Shown piece after piece: positions 20,211-28,786 of a stretch of DNA of 32,996 nt. The DNA comes from Pseudomonadota bacterium. Lineage in GTDB: Bacteria > Pseudomonadota > Gammaproteobacteria > Burkholderiales > Thiobacillaceae. Where the stretch lies: positions 1 through 32,996 of the forward strand of contig JAKBJA010000073.1 of NCBI GenBank assembly GCA_021836225.1, in the 5' to 3' direction. The notes below the pieces were generated by a model. It did no database searches, had not been told where the DNA came from, and worked only from the letters and a program-made list of their open reading frames with translations. A program made the position numbers and the translations under genes. Numbering within the stretch: the first letter of the stretch is position 1; every line of letters starts with the position of its first letter.

Positions 20211-20744
20211 ATGGCCCACGCGGTAGCGACTTTGGCAGGCGGTTGCTTCTGGTGCATCGAAACCGTGTTCAACCGGCTGCGCGGCGTCGACTCTGCCGTC
20301 TCCGGCTACATGGGCGGCCACACGACGAACCCCACCTACCGCGACATCTGCAACGGCGACACCGACCACGCCGAAGTCGTGCAAGTCACCTTCGATCCGG
20401 AGGTGATCTCGTTCCGCGACCTGCTGGACGTCTTCTTCACCCTCCACGACCCCACCCAGCTCAACCGCCAGGGCAACGACGTCGGCACGCAATACCGCTC
20501 GGCGATTTTCTGGCACACGCCGGAGCAGAAGGCCGAGGCGGAAGCGGCGATTGCGGAACTCACTGCATCAAAGCAGTTCGGCGCGCCCATTGTGACGGAA
20601 GTCAGCGAAGCGTCGACCTTCTACCCCGCCGAGGATTACCACCAGCGCTACTACGAGCAGAACCCCCACCAGCCCTACTGCCAGTTTGTGGTGGCGCCGA
20701 AGGTGGCAAAGGCGCAGGGGAAGTTTGGCGGGCGCCTTAAGTAA
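20211..20744 (+). CDS. msrA: Peptide methionine sulfoxide reductase MsrA
   Basis: MsrA reduces the S-epimer of methionine sulfoxide in proteins and repairs oxidative damage. The 177-residue sequence has the catalytic GGCFWCIE motif close to the N-terminus, the conserved VSGYMGGHT, YRDICNGDTDHAEVVQVTFDP and GNDVGTQYRSAIF segments, and YHQRYYEQNPHQPYCQF near the C-terminus with a likely resolving cysteine. ATG 20211 has GGAGA upstream. It is the last gene of the run beginning at alaA and the left boundary of the AT-richer accessory insert. Confidence 0.96.
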   Translation: MAHAVATLAGGCFWCIETVFNRLRGVDSAVSGYMGGHTTNPTYRDICNGDTDHAEVVQVTFDPEVISFRDLLDVFFTLHDPTQLNRQGNDVGTQYRSAIFWHTPEQKAEAEAAIAELTASKQFGAPIVTEVSEASTFYPAEDYHQRYYEQNPHQPYCQFVVAPKVAKAQGKFGGRLK

Positions 20745-20783
20745 GTTTTCTCTACAACGAATTTCCAGAGTTAGCTACAACTA

Positions 20784-21452
20784 ATGCCCACAACATTCGC
20801 GGATGCAATTGTCCGTCATGGCTATAAGCTGATCCGGTGCCATAGACCTGATGCATCGTCCCATGAAGCGCTTTCAGAGTTCGGCCATATTGATGTTGTT
20901 GAAGGGTTGAACTGCGTTCAGTGTCTTCACCCACATACGCAAGTTGGAGCTGCGCCGAACACATACAGCGGGAATTTTGGACTTGACGTGTTTCCGCTTC
21001 ACACCGATCTTGCCCACTGGGCAATACCTCCACGGTACCTTGCTCTTCGGTGCATTCGCGAAGCTCCATCCGTAGGCACACGACTGTTGGATGGACGTGT
21101 TCTTATTAGACAATTTGGAGCGAATGCTCTGCGCTCCTTATTGGTACAGTCACGCAGGCCAATGCGCCACGGCAAGCAACTAATTCAACTGCTGGAACGG
21201 ATCGGATCTTCGGATCAATTCCGCCTACGGTGGGACTCTGTTTACCTAAAGCCTGCTTCTGGATTTTCCACTGAGCGGTTTGCCGAGGTAAACGATTTTC
21301 TTAAACACGCGGAGCCATTTGAGGTATTTCTTCTAGAGCACGGCGACACACTGATAATTGATAACTGGCGCTTTCTGCACGGGCGTTCAAACGTTTCCGG
21401 AAGCGCAACAGACCGCCACATAGATAGGGCCTACCTAGGATCGATCGCATGA
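20784..21452 (+). CDS. Short TauD/TfdA-type Fe(II)/2-oxoglutarate dioxygenase-like protein
   Basis: A 222-residue protein with the facial triad of Fe(II)/2-oxoglutarate oxygenases. HTD (H73, D75) lies in FPLHTDLAHWAIPPRYLALRC, the distal His H199 is in DNWRFLHGRS, and R211 or R215 is a candidate 2-oxoglutarate-binding Arg. The overall pattern is that of the TauD/TfdA group, but the protein is 60-80 residues shorter than taurine or 2,4-D dioxygenases, so a reduced core is likely. The substrate cannot be read from sequence. Local G+C is visibly lower than in msrA. The stop overlaps the next gene's start by ATGA, indicating coupled expression. It could act in small-molecule metabolism or in modifying a macromolecule as part of the insert's system; the second idea is speculation. 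Confidence 0.7.
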   Translation: MPTTFADAIVRHGYKLIRCHRPDASSHEALSEFGHIDVVEGLNCVQCLHPHTQVGAAPNTYSGNFGLDVFPLHTDLAHWAIPPRYLALRCIREAPSVGTRLLDGRVLIRQFGANALRSLLVQSRRPMRHGKQLIQLLERIGSSDQFRLRWDSVYLKPASGFSTERFAEVNDFLKHAEPFEVFLLEHGDTLIIDNWRFLHGRSNVSGSATDRHIDRAYLGSIA

Positions 21453-22399
21453 CTAGAAACCCCAGTAGTGCTATCAAATCTGTGCATCCTTGGTCAAAGG
21501 ATGCGTTACTGGCCAAAGCTCAACGTTACGCTCAGGAAATGTTCGCGACCTCTCGTGACGACTGGCGCTTTGGCCTTGCCTCTACCTTGGTATTGGAATT
21601 CTTGGCACGGGCAGCTCTCGCGAACGTTAGCCCAACTCTTTTGGCAGATTTCAAGAGCTGGAATAACTTGTATTACGCATTGGGTTACACCCCCAACGCA
21701 CCTAGGTTCATTCCAAGGTCAATTGACATAACCGAGGTTTTCATACGTTTGAAAGAGGCGATCCCCGCATTCACAACCGAGCTAGAAGGGTTTTCCGCCC
21801 AACACATAAATCGTCGAAATGAGGAGCTTCACGCAGGCACTACTCCGTTCGACGGGCTTGGAACGAACTGGTTAGCCCGTTTTTACGAAACAGCAGGTGT
21901 GCTTCTCTCATCAATGGGGGAAGACTTGGCGCTATTGGTGGGGGATGAAGAGTCTAAGCTTGCAGCCCAACTTGTTGCGGCCTCTAAGGATGAATCTGCA
22001 AAAGCCGTGGCACAGGCGATATCTGCCCACAAGACTGTATGGGAGTCGATGGATCCGTCAGAACGAAAGAAACTTACGCAGCAGGCGTCCGTCTGGGCAA
22101 CGCGGCAAGCGGGCCATCGCGTCCTTTGTCCCGCTTGCGGCAACGAGGCGCTTCTATCGGGAAGCGCAATTTCGGAACCGATCCGGAAGTTAGACGGCGA
22201 TTTGATTATCGAAACCCAGGATTACTTGCCATCGAAGTTTGAGTGCATCGCATGCCGGTTGAAGATTGCAGGGCTTTCTCAGCTGAGTGCTTGCGGGCTT
22301 GGTTCAACCTATAAATCTACCCTCACCTACGACGCCGCCGAATACTATGCGCCAGAGGACGAATATCAAGGTTTTGATGATGACAACAATGAGCCCTAG
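21449..22399 (+). CDS. Protein with HEPN-type RNxxxH motif and C-terminal zinc ribbon, unknown function
   Basis: No family name can be given with certainty. The 316 residues begin with an alpha-helical region of about 210 residues containing R123-N124-E-E-L-H128. This matches the Rx4-6H active-site pattern of HEPN ribonucleases, including the polar residue after Arg. It sits at a helix start after an acidic helix, as expected for that fold. The C-terminal part has two CxxC pairs (C227/C230 in LCPACGNEALL and C266/C269 in FECIACRLKI) forming a probable zinc ribbon, and the extreme end is acidic (EDEYQGFDDDNNEP). Translation is coupled to the dioxygenase gene by ATGA. HEPN proteins are common as toxin or phage-defence effectors, so a nucleic-acid-targeting role is plausible but inferred. 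G+C is near 48% in the line counted at 21481. Confidence 0.6.
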   Translation: MTRNPSSAIKSVHPWSKDALLAKAQRYAQEMFATSRDDWRFGLASTLVLEFLARAALANVSPTLLADFKSWNNLYYALGYTPNAPRFIPRSIDITEVFIRLKEAIPAFTTELEGFSAQHINRRNEELHAGTTPFDGLGTNWLARFYETAGVLLSSMGEDLALLVGDEESKLAAQLVAASKDESAKAVAQAISAHKTVWESMDPSERKKLTQQASVWATRQAGHRVLCPACGNEALLSGSAISEPIRKLDGDLIIETQDYLPSKFECIACRLKIAGLSQLSACGLGSTYKSTLTYDAAEYYAPEDEYQGFDDDNNEP

Positions 22400-22450
22400 G
22401 CCTTGCGACACAAGATTATTCGCCAAGCCTACCGCCACGGGTACAGAATT

Positions 22451-22477
22451 AAAGGGGCAGTTCAGCTTGGCTCCTTT
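22451..22477 (+). other. Weak stem-loop in the gap between accessory genes
   Basis: AAAGGGGC (22451-22458) and GCTCCTTT (22470-22477) can pair with one G-U, enclosing an 11-base loop. No U-tract follows, so it is a poor terminator. It lies in the 117-base gap before the third accessory gene and might form in its leader. Confidence 0.25.
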
Positions 22478-22516
22478 ACGTTTGACTGAGTAACAACCCT
22501 TCTGGGGAAATATGCT

Positions 22517-23209
22517 GTGGATATGATGGAGCGAGTCTTGCGAGCGGTCCAAGCTGGGGAACAGAGTTTCCAACCAGCAAGCGATTCGGCAGAAGACATA
22601 AAAAGTTTCCAGGCCGTGGCTGACACAGTTATTTATGCCCATCAGCAAGGGTATCTTAGGGATTGCAGGCCAATATTTGAGGCCGCTTCTGGAAGACGGC
22701 TTTGCGTCCATGTCTTAGTTTGTAGCCTTACACACCCAGGTCGAGAATTCCTCGCTGATCTTGATCGACAGCATAGGGCAATCCCTAAGGTGCTGACTGA
22801 TTCTCTATACGGAATAACTCCGAGCGGTGATAGGACAATTGACGACTTGTTGCTTCATGCGATTCAGGCTTTCAGAAACCCCGAGCCAGTAAGCCGACGA
22901 GTTGCTGTTGAGAAGCTATGGGATGCCTGGGAAAGACTAAAAACATTACTGGATGCCAATCCAGCTATTGGCAACAAGATGCTTTTGGACATTGCGGGGG
23001 ATGAACCGAAATTTCGGGCACTACTTGAACATGATGCAAAGCAATTGCATGGCGCTGGCAACGACTTCCATATTCGCCATTTCAAGATCGAAAGTACCGA
23101 GATTGCTAGGATTGAACAGTACGACTACCTTTTTCACCGGCTCTTTGCGCTAGTGAATCTTCTCCTGGTGAGTCTGAAGAACAAAAAAAGCATTGTTCGG
23201 GCAGGCTGA
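22517..23209 (+). CDS. Hypothetical protein, possibly AbiJ-like C-terminal domain
   Basis: A 230-residue protein of unknown function. It is predicted to be largely helical, with no signal peptide or clear membrane span. The C-terminal third resembles, by memory of sequence style, the domain at the end of AbiJ-like abortive-infection proteins: GAGNDFHIRHFKIES followed by QYDYLFHRLFALVNLLL, which is (N/D)F-IRH, then an acidic/Ile turn, then DYLFHR and a hydrophobic helix. The start is GTG 22517, supported by GGGGA eight bases upstream; ATG 22523 and 22526 are alternatives. G+C falls to about 43% in the line at 22921. The gene converges on glnS with only three bases between the stops. Family assignment is weak; the existence of the gene is well supported by its frame, start site and composition. 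Confidence 0.6.
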   Translation: MDMMERVLRAVQAGEQSFQPASDSAEDIKSFQAVADTVIYAHQQGYLRDCRPIFEAASGRRLCVHVLVCSLTHPGREFLADLDRQHRAIPKVLTDSLYGITPSGDRTIDDLLLHAIQAFRNPEPVSRRVAVEKLWDAWERLKTLLDANPAIGNKMLLDIAGDEPKFRALLEHDAKQLHGAGNDFHIRHFKIESTEIARIEQYDYLFHRLFALVNLLLVSLKNKKSIVRAG

Positions 23210-23212
23210 TGT

Positions 23213-24940
23213 TTAACCCCCAGCTTTCGCCCATGAATCCTTCAGCGTCACCGTCCGGTTGAACACCGGCGCGCCCGGCTTCGAATCGACACGGTCGGCG
23301 ACGAAGTAGCCGTGCCGCTCGAACTGGAAGGACTGCTCGGGCGCGGCGTCCTTTAGCGCGGGCTCCAGTTGCGCACGGATGACGCGCACCGAGTCGGCAT
23401 TGATGTCATCAAGGAATTCACCGGTTTCCTGCCCGGGCTGGGCGGTCCTGAACAGCCGGTCGTACAGGCGCACCTCGGCTTCGTACGCGTGCGCGGCCGA
23501 GACCCAGTGGATGTTGCCCTTGACCTTGACCGAGTCGGCGCCGGGGGTGCCGGACTTGGTGTCGGGGAGGTAGTCGCAGTGCACCGCGGTGATGGTGCCG
23601 GCGGCGTCCTTGTCGCAGCCGGTGCATTTGACGACGTAGCCGTAGCGCAGGCGCACCGAGTTGCCGGGCTGCATAATGCCCGCCGCGTCGAGACGCGGCG
23701 GGTACAGGCGGAAGTAGCCCTTGGACGGGGTTTCCATGAAGTCCTCGCGCTCGATCCACAACTCCCTTGAAAACGGCACCGCGCGCTTGCCCAGGTCCGG
23801 GTGCTGCGGATGGTTGGGGGCGAAACAGTCTTCGGTCTGGCCTTCGGGATAGTTGTCGATGATGAGCTTGACCGGGTCGAGCACGGCGACGCGGCGCAGC
23901 GCGCTGTCGTTCAGCACGTCGCGCTGGCAGGCTTCGAACACGCTGTAGTCGATCCAGCCGTCGGACTTGGACACGCCGATCTGGTCGGTGAAGCGCTGGA
24001 AGCCTTCCGCCGTGTAGCCGCGGCGGCGCGCGCCGACGAGCGTGGGCAGGCGCGGATCGTCCCAGCCGCTGACGTGTTTTTCGTCCACCAGCTGGATCAG
24101 CTTGCGCTTGGAAAGCACGACATAGGTCAGGTTCAGGCGGGCGAACTCGATCTGCTGCGGCAGCGGGCGGGTGAAGAAGCCGCCGTCGGCGAGCTTGTCC
24201 AGCAGCCAGTCGTAGAACGGGCGCTGGTCCTCGAATTCCAGGGTGCAGATCGAGTGCGTGATGTGCTCGATCGCGTCCTCGATCGGGTGGGCGTAGGTGT
24301 ACATCGGGTAGATGCACCAGGTGTCGCCGGTGTTATGGTGATGCGCGCGTTTGATTCGATAGATCGCCGGGTCGCGCAGGTTGATGTTGGGCGATGCCAT
24401 GTCGATCTTGGCGCGCAGCACGTGCGCACCGTCGGGGAATTCGCCGGCGCGCATCTTGCGGAACAGGTCGAGGTTTTCCTCCGCGCTGCGCGTGCGATAG
24501 GGGCTGTCCTTGCCCGGTTCGGTCAGCGTGCCGCGGTAGGCGCGCATCTCGTCGGCGGAAAGCGAGTCGACGTAGGCGTGGCCGGACTGGATCAGGGTTT
24601 CGGCACAGGCGTACATGGTGTCGAAATAGTTCGACGCGAAGTAGAGATGCGTGCCCCAGTCGAAGCCCAGCCATTTCACCGACTCGGTGATGGCGTCGAC
24701 GTATTCCTGGCTTTCCTTTTCCGGATTGGTGTCGTCGAAGCGCAGGTGGCACACGCCGCCGTAGTCGCGCGCGAGGCCGAAGTTGAGGAAGATCGACTTG
24801 GCGTGGCCCAGGTGCAGATAGCCGTTGGGCTCGGGCGGAAAGCGCGTTTCCACGCGGCCGCCCCATTTCCCGGCGGCGTTCTGCTCGTCGATGATGTTGC
24901 GGATGAAGTTGGCGGCGGGGGCGGGTGCGTCGTGCGACAT
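23213..24940 (-). CDS. glnS: Glutaminyl-tRNA synthetase
   Basis: A class Ic aminoacyl-tRNA synthetase that charges tRNA-Gln. The 575-residue sequence has the HIGH-type motif in [16 protein letters not shown], the KMSKS-type motif as VVLSKRKL, the amino-acid pocket ([11 protein letters not shown]) and the C-terminal anticodon-binding beta-barrels with [25 protein letters not shown] distinguishes GlnRS from GluRS. The length is near the 554 residues of the E. coli enzyme. The gene lies 39 bases downstream of mnmA on the same strand and may be co-transcribed with it. Its presence implies direct charging of glutamine and not only the Glu-tRNA amidotransferase route. Confidence 0.97.
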   Translation of the reverse strand: MSHDAPAPAANFIRNIIDEQNAAGKWGGRVETRFPPEPNGYLHLGHAKSIFLNFGLARDYGGVCHLRFDDTNPEKESQEYVDAITESVKWLGFDWGTHLYFASNYFDTMYACAETLIQSGHAYVDSLSADEMRAYRGTLTEPGKDSPYRTRSAEENLDLFRKMRAGEFPDGAHVLRAKIDMASPNINLRDPAIYRIKRAHHHNTGDTWCIYPMYTYAHPIEDAIEHITHSICTLEFEDQRPFYDWLLDKLADGGFFTRPLPQQIEFARLNLTYVVLSKRKLIQLVDEKHVSGWDDPRLPTLVGARRRGYTAEGFQRFTDQIGVSKSDGWIDYSVFEACQRDVLNDSALRRVAVLDPVKLIIDNYPEGQTEDCFAPNHPQHPDLGKRAVPFSRELWIEREDFMETPSKGYFRLYPPRLDAAGIMQPGNSVRLRYGYVVKCTGCDKDAAGTITAVHCDYLPDTKSGTPGADSVKVKGNIHWVSAAHAYEAEVRLYDRLFRTAQPGQETGEFLDDINADSVRVIRAQLEPALKDAAPEQSFQFERHGYFVADRVDSKPGAPVFNRTVTLKDSWAKAGG

Positions 24941-24979
24941 GATGGAATGGAAATCTGGAATGCGTGGATTGTAGCGGGT

Positions 24980-26056
24980 TCAGGTGATGATGCCGCCGCC
25001 GAGGCAGACTTCGCCGTCATACAGCACGACGGACTGGCCGGGCGTGACGGCCCATTGCGGGGCGTCGAACGCGAGTTCCAGCGTGTCGCCGTCGAGCCGG
25101 GTAATGCGGCAGGGCGCGTCGGTCTGGCGGTAGCGGGTCTTGGCAGTGTAGGGCTTGCCGGGGTCGGGGGCGACGCCGCTGATCCAGTTGAGCTGGCCGG
25201 CGGCCAGCGTCGAGCGCTTGAGCAGCGGGTGGTCGTGCCCCTGCACCACGACCAGCGTGTTGGTCGCCATGTCCTTGGCGGCGACGAACCACGGCCCGTC
25301 GCTGCCGTCCTTCTGCCCGCCGATGCCGAGGCCCTGGCGCTGCCCCAGCGTGTAGTACATCAGCCCCTGGTGCCGGCCGACCACGCGGCCCTCGGGCGTC
25401 TTCATGTCGCCGGGGTCGCGCGGCAGGTAGCGCTCGAGGAATTCGCGGAAGTTGCGCTCGCCGATGAAGCAGATGCCGGTGCTGTCCTTCTTGGCGGCGT
25501 TGGGCAGGCCGATTTTTTGCGCCAGCGCACGCACCTCCGGCTTGGGCAGATGCGCCAGCGGAAACAGGGCAGGGCGGAGTTGGGCCTGGCTCAGGCGGTA
25601 GAGGAAGTAGCTCTGGTCCTTGTTGGCGTCACGAGCGCGCAGCAGCGTCGCGCGGCCGAAGGGATCGTGGCCCTTGCCGACGTAATGCCCGGTGGCGATG
25701 TATTCGGCGCCGCGCGCGATGGCGTCGTCGAGGAAGGCCTTGAACTTGATCTCGGCGTTGCACAGCACGTCGGGGTTGGGGGTGCGGCCGGCCTGGTATT
25801 CGGCGAGGAAATAGCTGAACACGCGTTCCTTGTACTCGGCGGCGAAGTTGACCGCCTCGACCTCGATGCCGAGCACGTCGGCCACCGCCAGCACGTCGAG
25901 AAAGTCCTGCCGCGCGGTGCAGTGCTCGGTGTTGTCGTCGTCGTCCCAGTTCTTCATGAAGACGCCAAGCACGTCGTAGCCCTGCTGCTTCAGCAGATAG
26001 GCGGCGACGGCGGAGTCGACCCCACCCGACATGCCCACGACGACCTTGGTGCTCAT
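24980..26056 (-). CDS. mnmA: tRNA-specific 2-thiouridylase MnmA
   Basis: MnmA makes 2-thiouridine at position 34 of the Lys, Glu and Gln tRNAs, using ATP to adenylate the base and sulfur relayed from IscS/Tus proteins. The 358 residues contain the PP-loop MSGGVDSAV near the N-terminus, the first catalytic cysteine in [12 protein letters not shown], and the second in [12 protein letters not shown]. The frame is open upstream, but ATG 26056 is right: GAGG lies just before it and it overlaps the nudJ stop by ATGA, as is common in this unit. It is followed by glnS, whose product acts on one of MnmA's substrate tRNAs. Confidence 0.96.
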   Translation of the reverse strand: MSTKVVVGMSGGVDSAVAAYLLKQQGYDVLGVFMKNWDDDDNTEHCTARQDFLDVLAVADVLGIEVEAVNFAAEYKERVFSYFLAEYQAGRTPNPDVLCNAEIKFKAFLDDAIARGAEYIATGHYVGKGHDPFGRATLLRARDANKDQSYFLYRLSQAQLRPALFPLAHLPKPEVRALAQKIGLPNAAKKDSTGICFIGERNFREFLERYLPRDPGDMKTPEGRVVGRHQGLMYYTLGQRQGLGIGGQKDGSDGPWFVAAKDMATNTLVVVQGHDHPLLKRSTLAAGQLNWISGVAPDPGKPYTAKTRYRQTDAPCRITRLDGDTLELAFDAPQWAVTPGQSVVLYDGEVCLGGGIIT

Positions 26057-26502
26057 GCGTGCCTCACGAAGTCGAGCGGGAAGCGCCGCCCGGCCAGGTA
26101 GTCCTGCACGCAGTGCATCACCAGCGGGCTGCGGTGGGAGATGGGGCTGGCGGCGAGTTCTTCCGGCGTCAGCCACACGGCGCGCACGATGCCGTCGTCC
26201 AGCGTGCGGTCGGCGTCGAAGCCGGTGACGCGGCAGACATAGGCAAAGCGCAGGTAGGTGATGTCGCGCTGCGGGTAGTGCGTGGTGTAGCACCCAAGCA
26301 GGGCAAGCGGCTCGACGTGATGCGCGGTTTCCTCAAGCGCCTCGCGGCGTACGGCCTCGATCAGGGTTTCGCCACGTTCCCAGTGGCCGGCCGGCTGGTT
26401 GAGGCGCAGGCCTTCGGCGGTGTGTTCTTCCACCAGAAGGAACTTGCCGTCGCGCTCGACGATGGCGGCAGCGACCACGTGGGGCATCCAGGTCTCAGAC
26501 AT
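26053..26502 (-). CDS. nudJ: Nudix hydrolase, NudJ-like
   Basis: A 149-residue Nudix pyrophosphohydrolase. A complete Nudix box is visible (GHWERGE-x7-REALEET), followed by a C-terminal helix region with [18 protein letters not shown]. The position between rluE and mnmA and the [21 protein letters not shown] start match E. coli NudJ, which acts on nucleoside di- and triphosphates and hydroxymethylpyrimidine diphosphate. The function is taken from that relative. It overlaps rluE by eight bases at its start and mnmA by four at its stop. Confidence 0.88.
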   Translation of the reverse strand: MSETWMPHVVAAAIVERDGKFLLVEEHTAEGLRLNQPAGHWERGETLIEAVRREALEETAHHVEPLALLGCYTTHYPQRDITYLRFAYVCRVTGFDADRTLDDGIVRAVWLTPEELAASPISHRSPLVMHCVQDYLAGRRFPLDFVRHA

Positions 26503-27037
26503 GCAGTTCTTTCCATTCTCCGGGCTGCAAGGCGCCCAGGGTCCATTCGCCGACCGCGGCGCGGATCAGGCGCAGCGTCGGAAAGCCGATCTTCGCCGTC
26601 ATCCGCCGCACCTGACGGTTTTTGCCTTCGGCAATCGTGAGTTCGATCCACGCAGTAGGGATGTTCGCGCGAAAACGGATCGGCGGGTTGCGCGGCCACA
26701 GGCCGGCGGGTTCGTCGATCAGACGCGCCTTGGCAGGGCGGGTGACGAAGTCGCCGAGGTCGACGCCGCGGCGCAAGGGGTCGAGGTCGGCCTCGGTCGG
26801 CGCGCCCTCGACCTGCGCCCAGTAGGTTTTGGGCAGCTTGTGCCTGGGATCGGCGATGCGGCTCTGGGTCGGGCCGTCATCGGTTAAAATCAGCAGTCCT
26901 TCGCTGTCGGCGTCCAGCCGTCCGGCCGCATACACGCCGGGCACGGCAAGGTGGTCGCGCAGTCCCTGCCAGCGCCCCTCGGGGGTGAACTGGCTCAGCA
27001 CGCCGTAGGGTTTGTTGAACAGGATCAATCGCGCCAC
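26495..27037 (-). CDS. rluE: 23S rRNA pseudouridine(2457) synthase RluE
   Basis: RluE isomerises U2457 of 23S rRNA to pseudouridine. The 180-residue sequence starts [18 protein letters not shown], carries the catalytic Asp in [17 protein letters not shown], and ends with the conserved [23 protein letters not shown] block of the RsuA/RluB/E/F family. It lacks an N-terminal S4 domain, as in E. coli RluE. The start is GTG 27037; no convincing ribosome binding site is seen, which keeps the exact start slightly uncertain. It is divergent from icd across 70 bases. Confidence 0.92.
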   Translation of the reverse strand: MARLILFNKPYGVLSQFTPEGRWQGLRDHLAVPGVYAAGRLDADSEGLLILTDDGPTQSRIADPRHKLPKTYWAQVEGAPTEADLDPLRRGVDLGDFVTRPAKARLIDEPAGLWPRNPPIRFRANIPTAWIELTIAEGKNRQVRRMTAKIGFPTLRLIRAAVGEWTLGALQPGEWKELHV

Positions 27038-27107
27038 GCTGAAGGACGAACATCGTAAAGACGCCCATTTTAACGTTACCGAGCCGCCACCTTTAATTTA
27101 TCCCGCC

Positions 27108-28349
<1,242 letters not shown>

Positions 28350-28370
28350 GGTCTTGAAAGCGGGTGAAAC

Positions 28371-28404
28371 AATTAAAAACCCCGCCTAGGCGGGGTTTTT
28401 AATT
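28371..28404. terminator. Perfect palindromic bidirectional terminator between icd and cyclase copy 2
   Basis: AATTAAAAACCCCGCC followed by TA and then GGCGGGGTTTTTAATT forms a perfect 34-base palindrome. Its U-tracts on both strands allow it to end transcripts of icd (plus) and of the converging cyclase gene (minus). Confidence 0.9.
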
Positions 28405-28414
28405 GATATGAAAC

Positions 28415-28786
28415 TTACTCCGGCAGACCCGCTTTACGGAGGCCATCGACAAATTGTTCCATGCGTTCTGGTCGAATCGAGGGAAGACCGGCACGAACCC
28501 TGCGAAGGTTGTCGTGAGGCAACACATCAAGCAATCGATGAATGGCTGCCCGTGCCTCTTCAAGACGATTGAGGTGGCCGAGACTTGAGACGAGATATCT
28601 CCAGGCACCCGGGAATTCGGGCATGGCATCGGTCGCAAGCCTGGCCCATTCCACAGCCTGCTCGTAGTTGCCGACTCCAAACTCCGCGCAGGCGCGTGCA
28701 AAGCTCCACATCGACTGTGCAGGGTCGCGAGGGCTGAGCCGCTCTGCGTTCTTAGCATGCTTGACGGCTTCATCGTTGTCCCCCCC
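28415..28786 (-). pseudogene. C-terminal TPR fragment of cyclase copy 2, out of frame
   Basis: From the G7 run at 28780-28786 down to a stop at 28415, a second frame continues the TPR protein (DNDEAVKHAKNAERLSPRDP, then EQAVEWARLATDAM and EEARAAIHRLLDVLP, ending in DGLRKAGLPE). The first copy ends in LRKAGLPD, so this is the natural C-terminus. Removing one G from the run joins the two frames as SWRG-DNDEAVKH and gives a 592-residue product. As sequenced, this part is not translated with the rest unless frameshifting occurs. Confidence 0.75.

Noticed and set aside
20745..23212. The accessory insert as a transposon or prophage fragment
   Set aside because: No transposase, integrase, terminal inverted repeats, target duplication or tRNA attachment site could be found at either edge.
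23801..26101. A 766-codon plus-strand frame across glnS and mnmA
   Set aside because: It spans two well-supported minus-strand genes and their gap, and reads as Val/Gly/Ala-rich low-complexity sequence without a domain.
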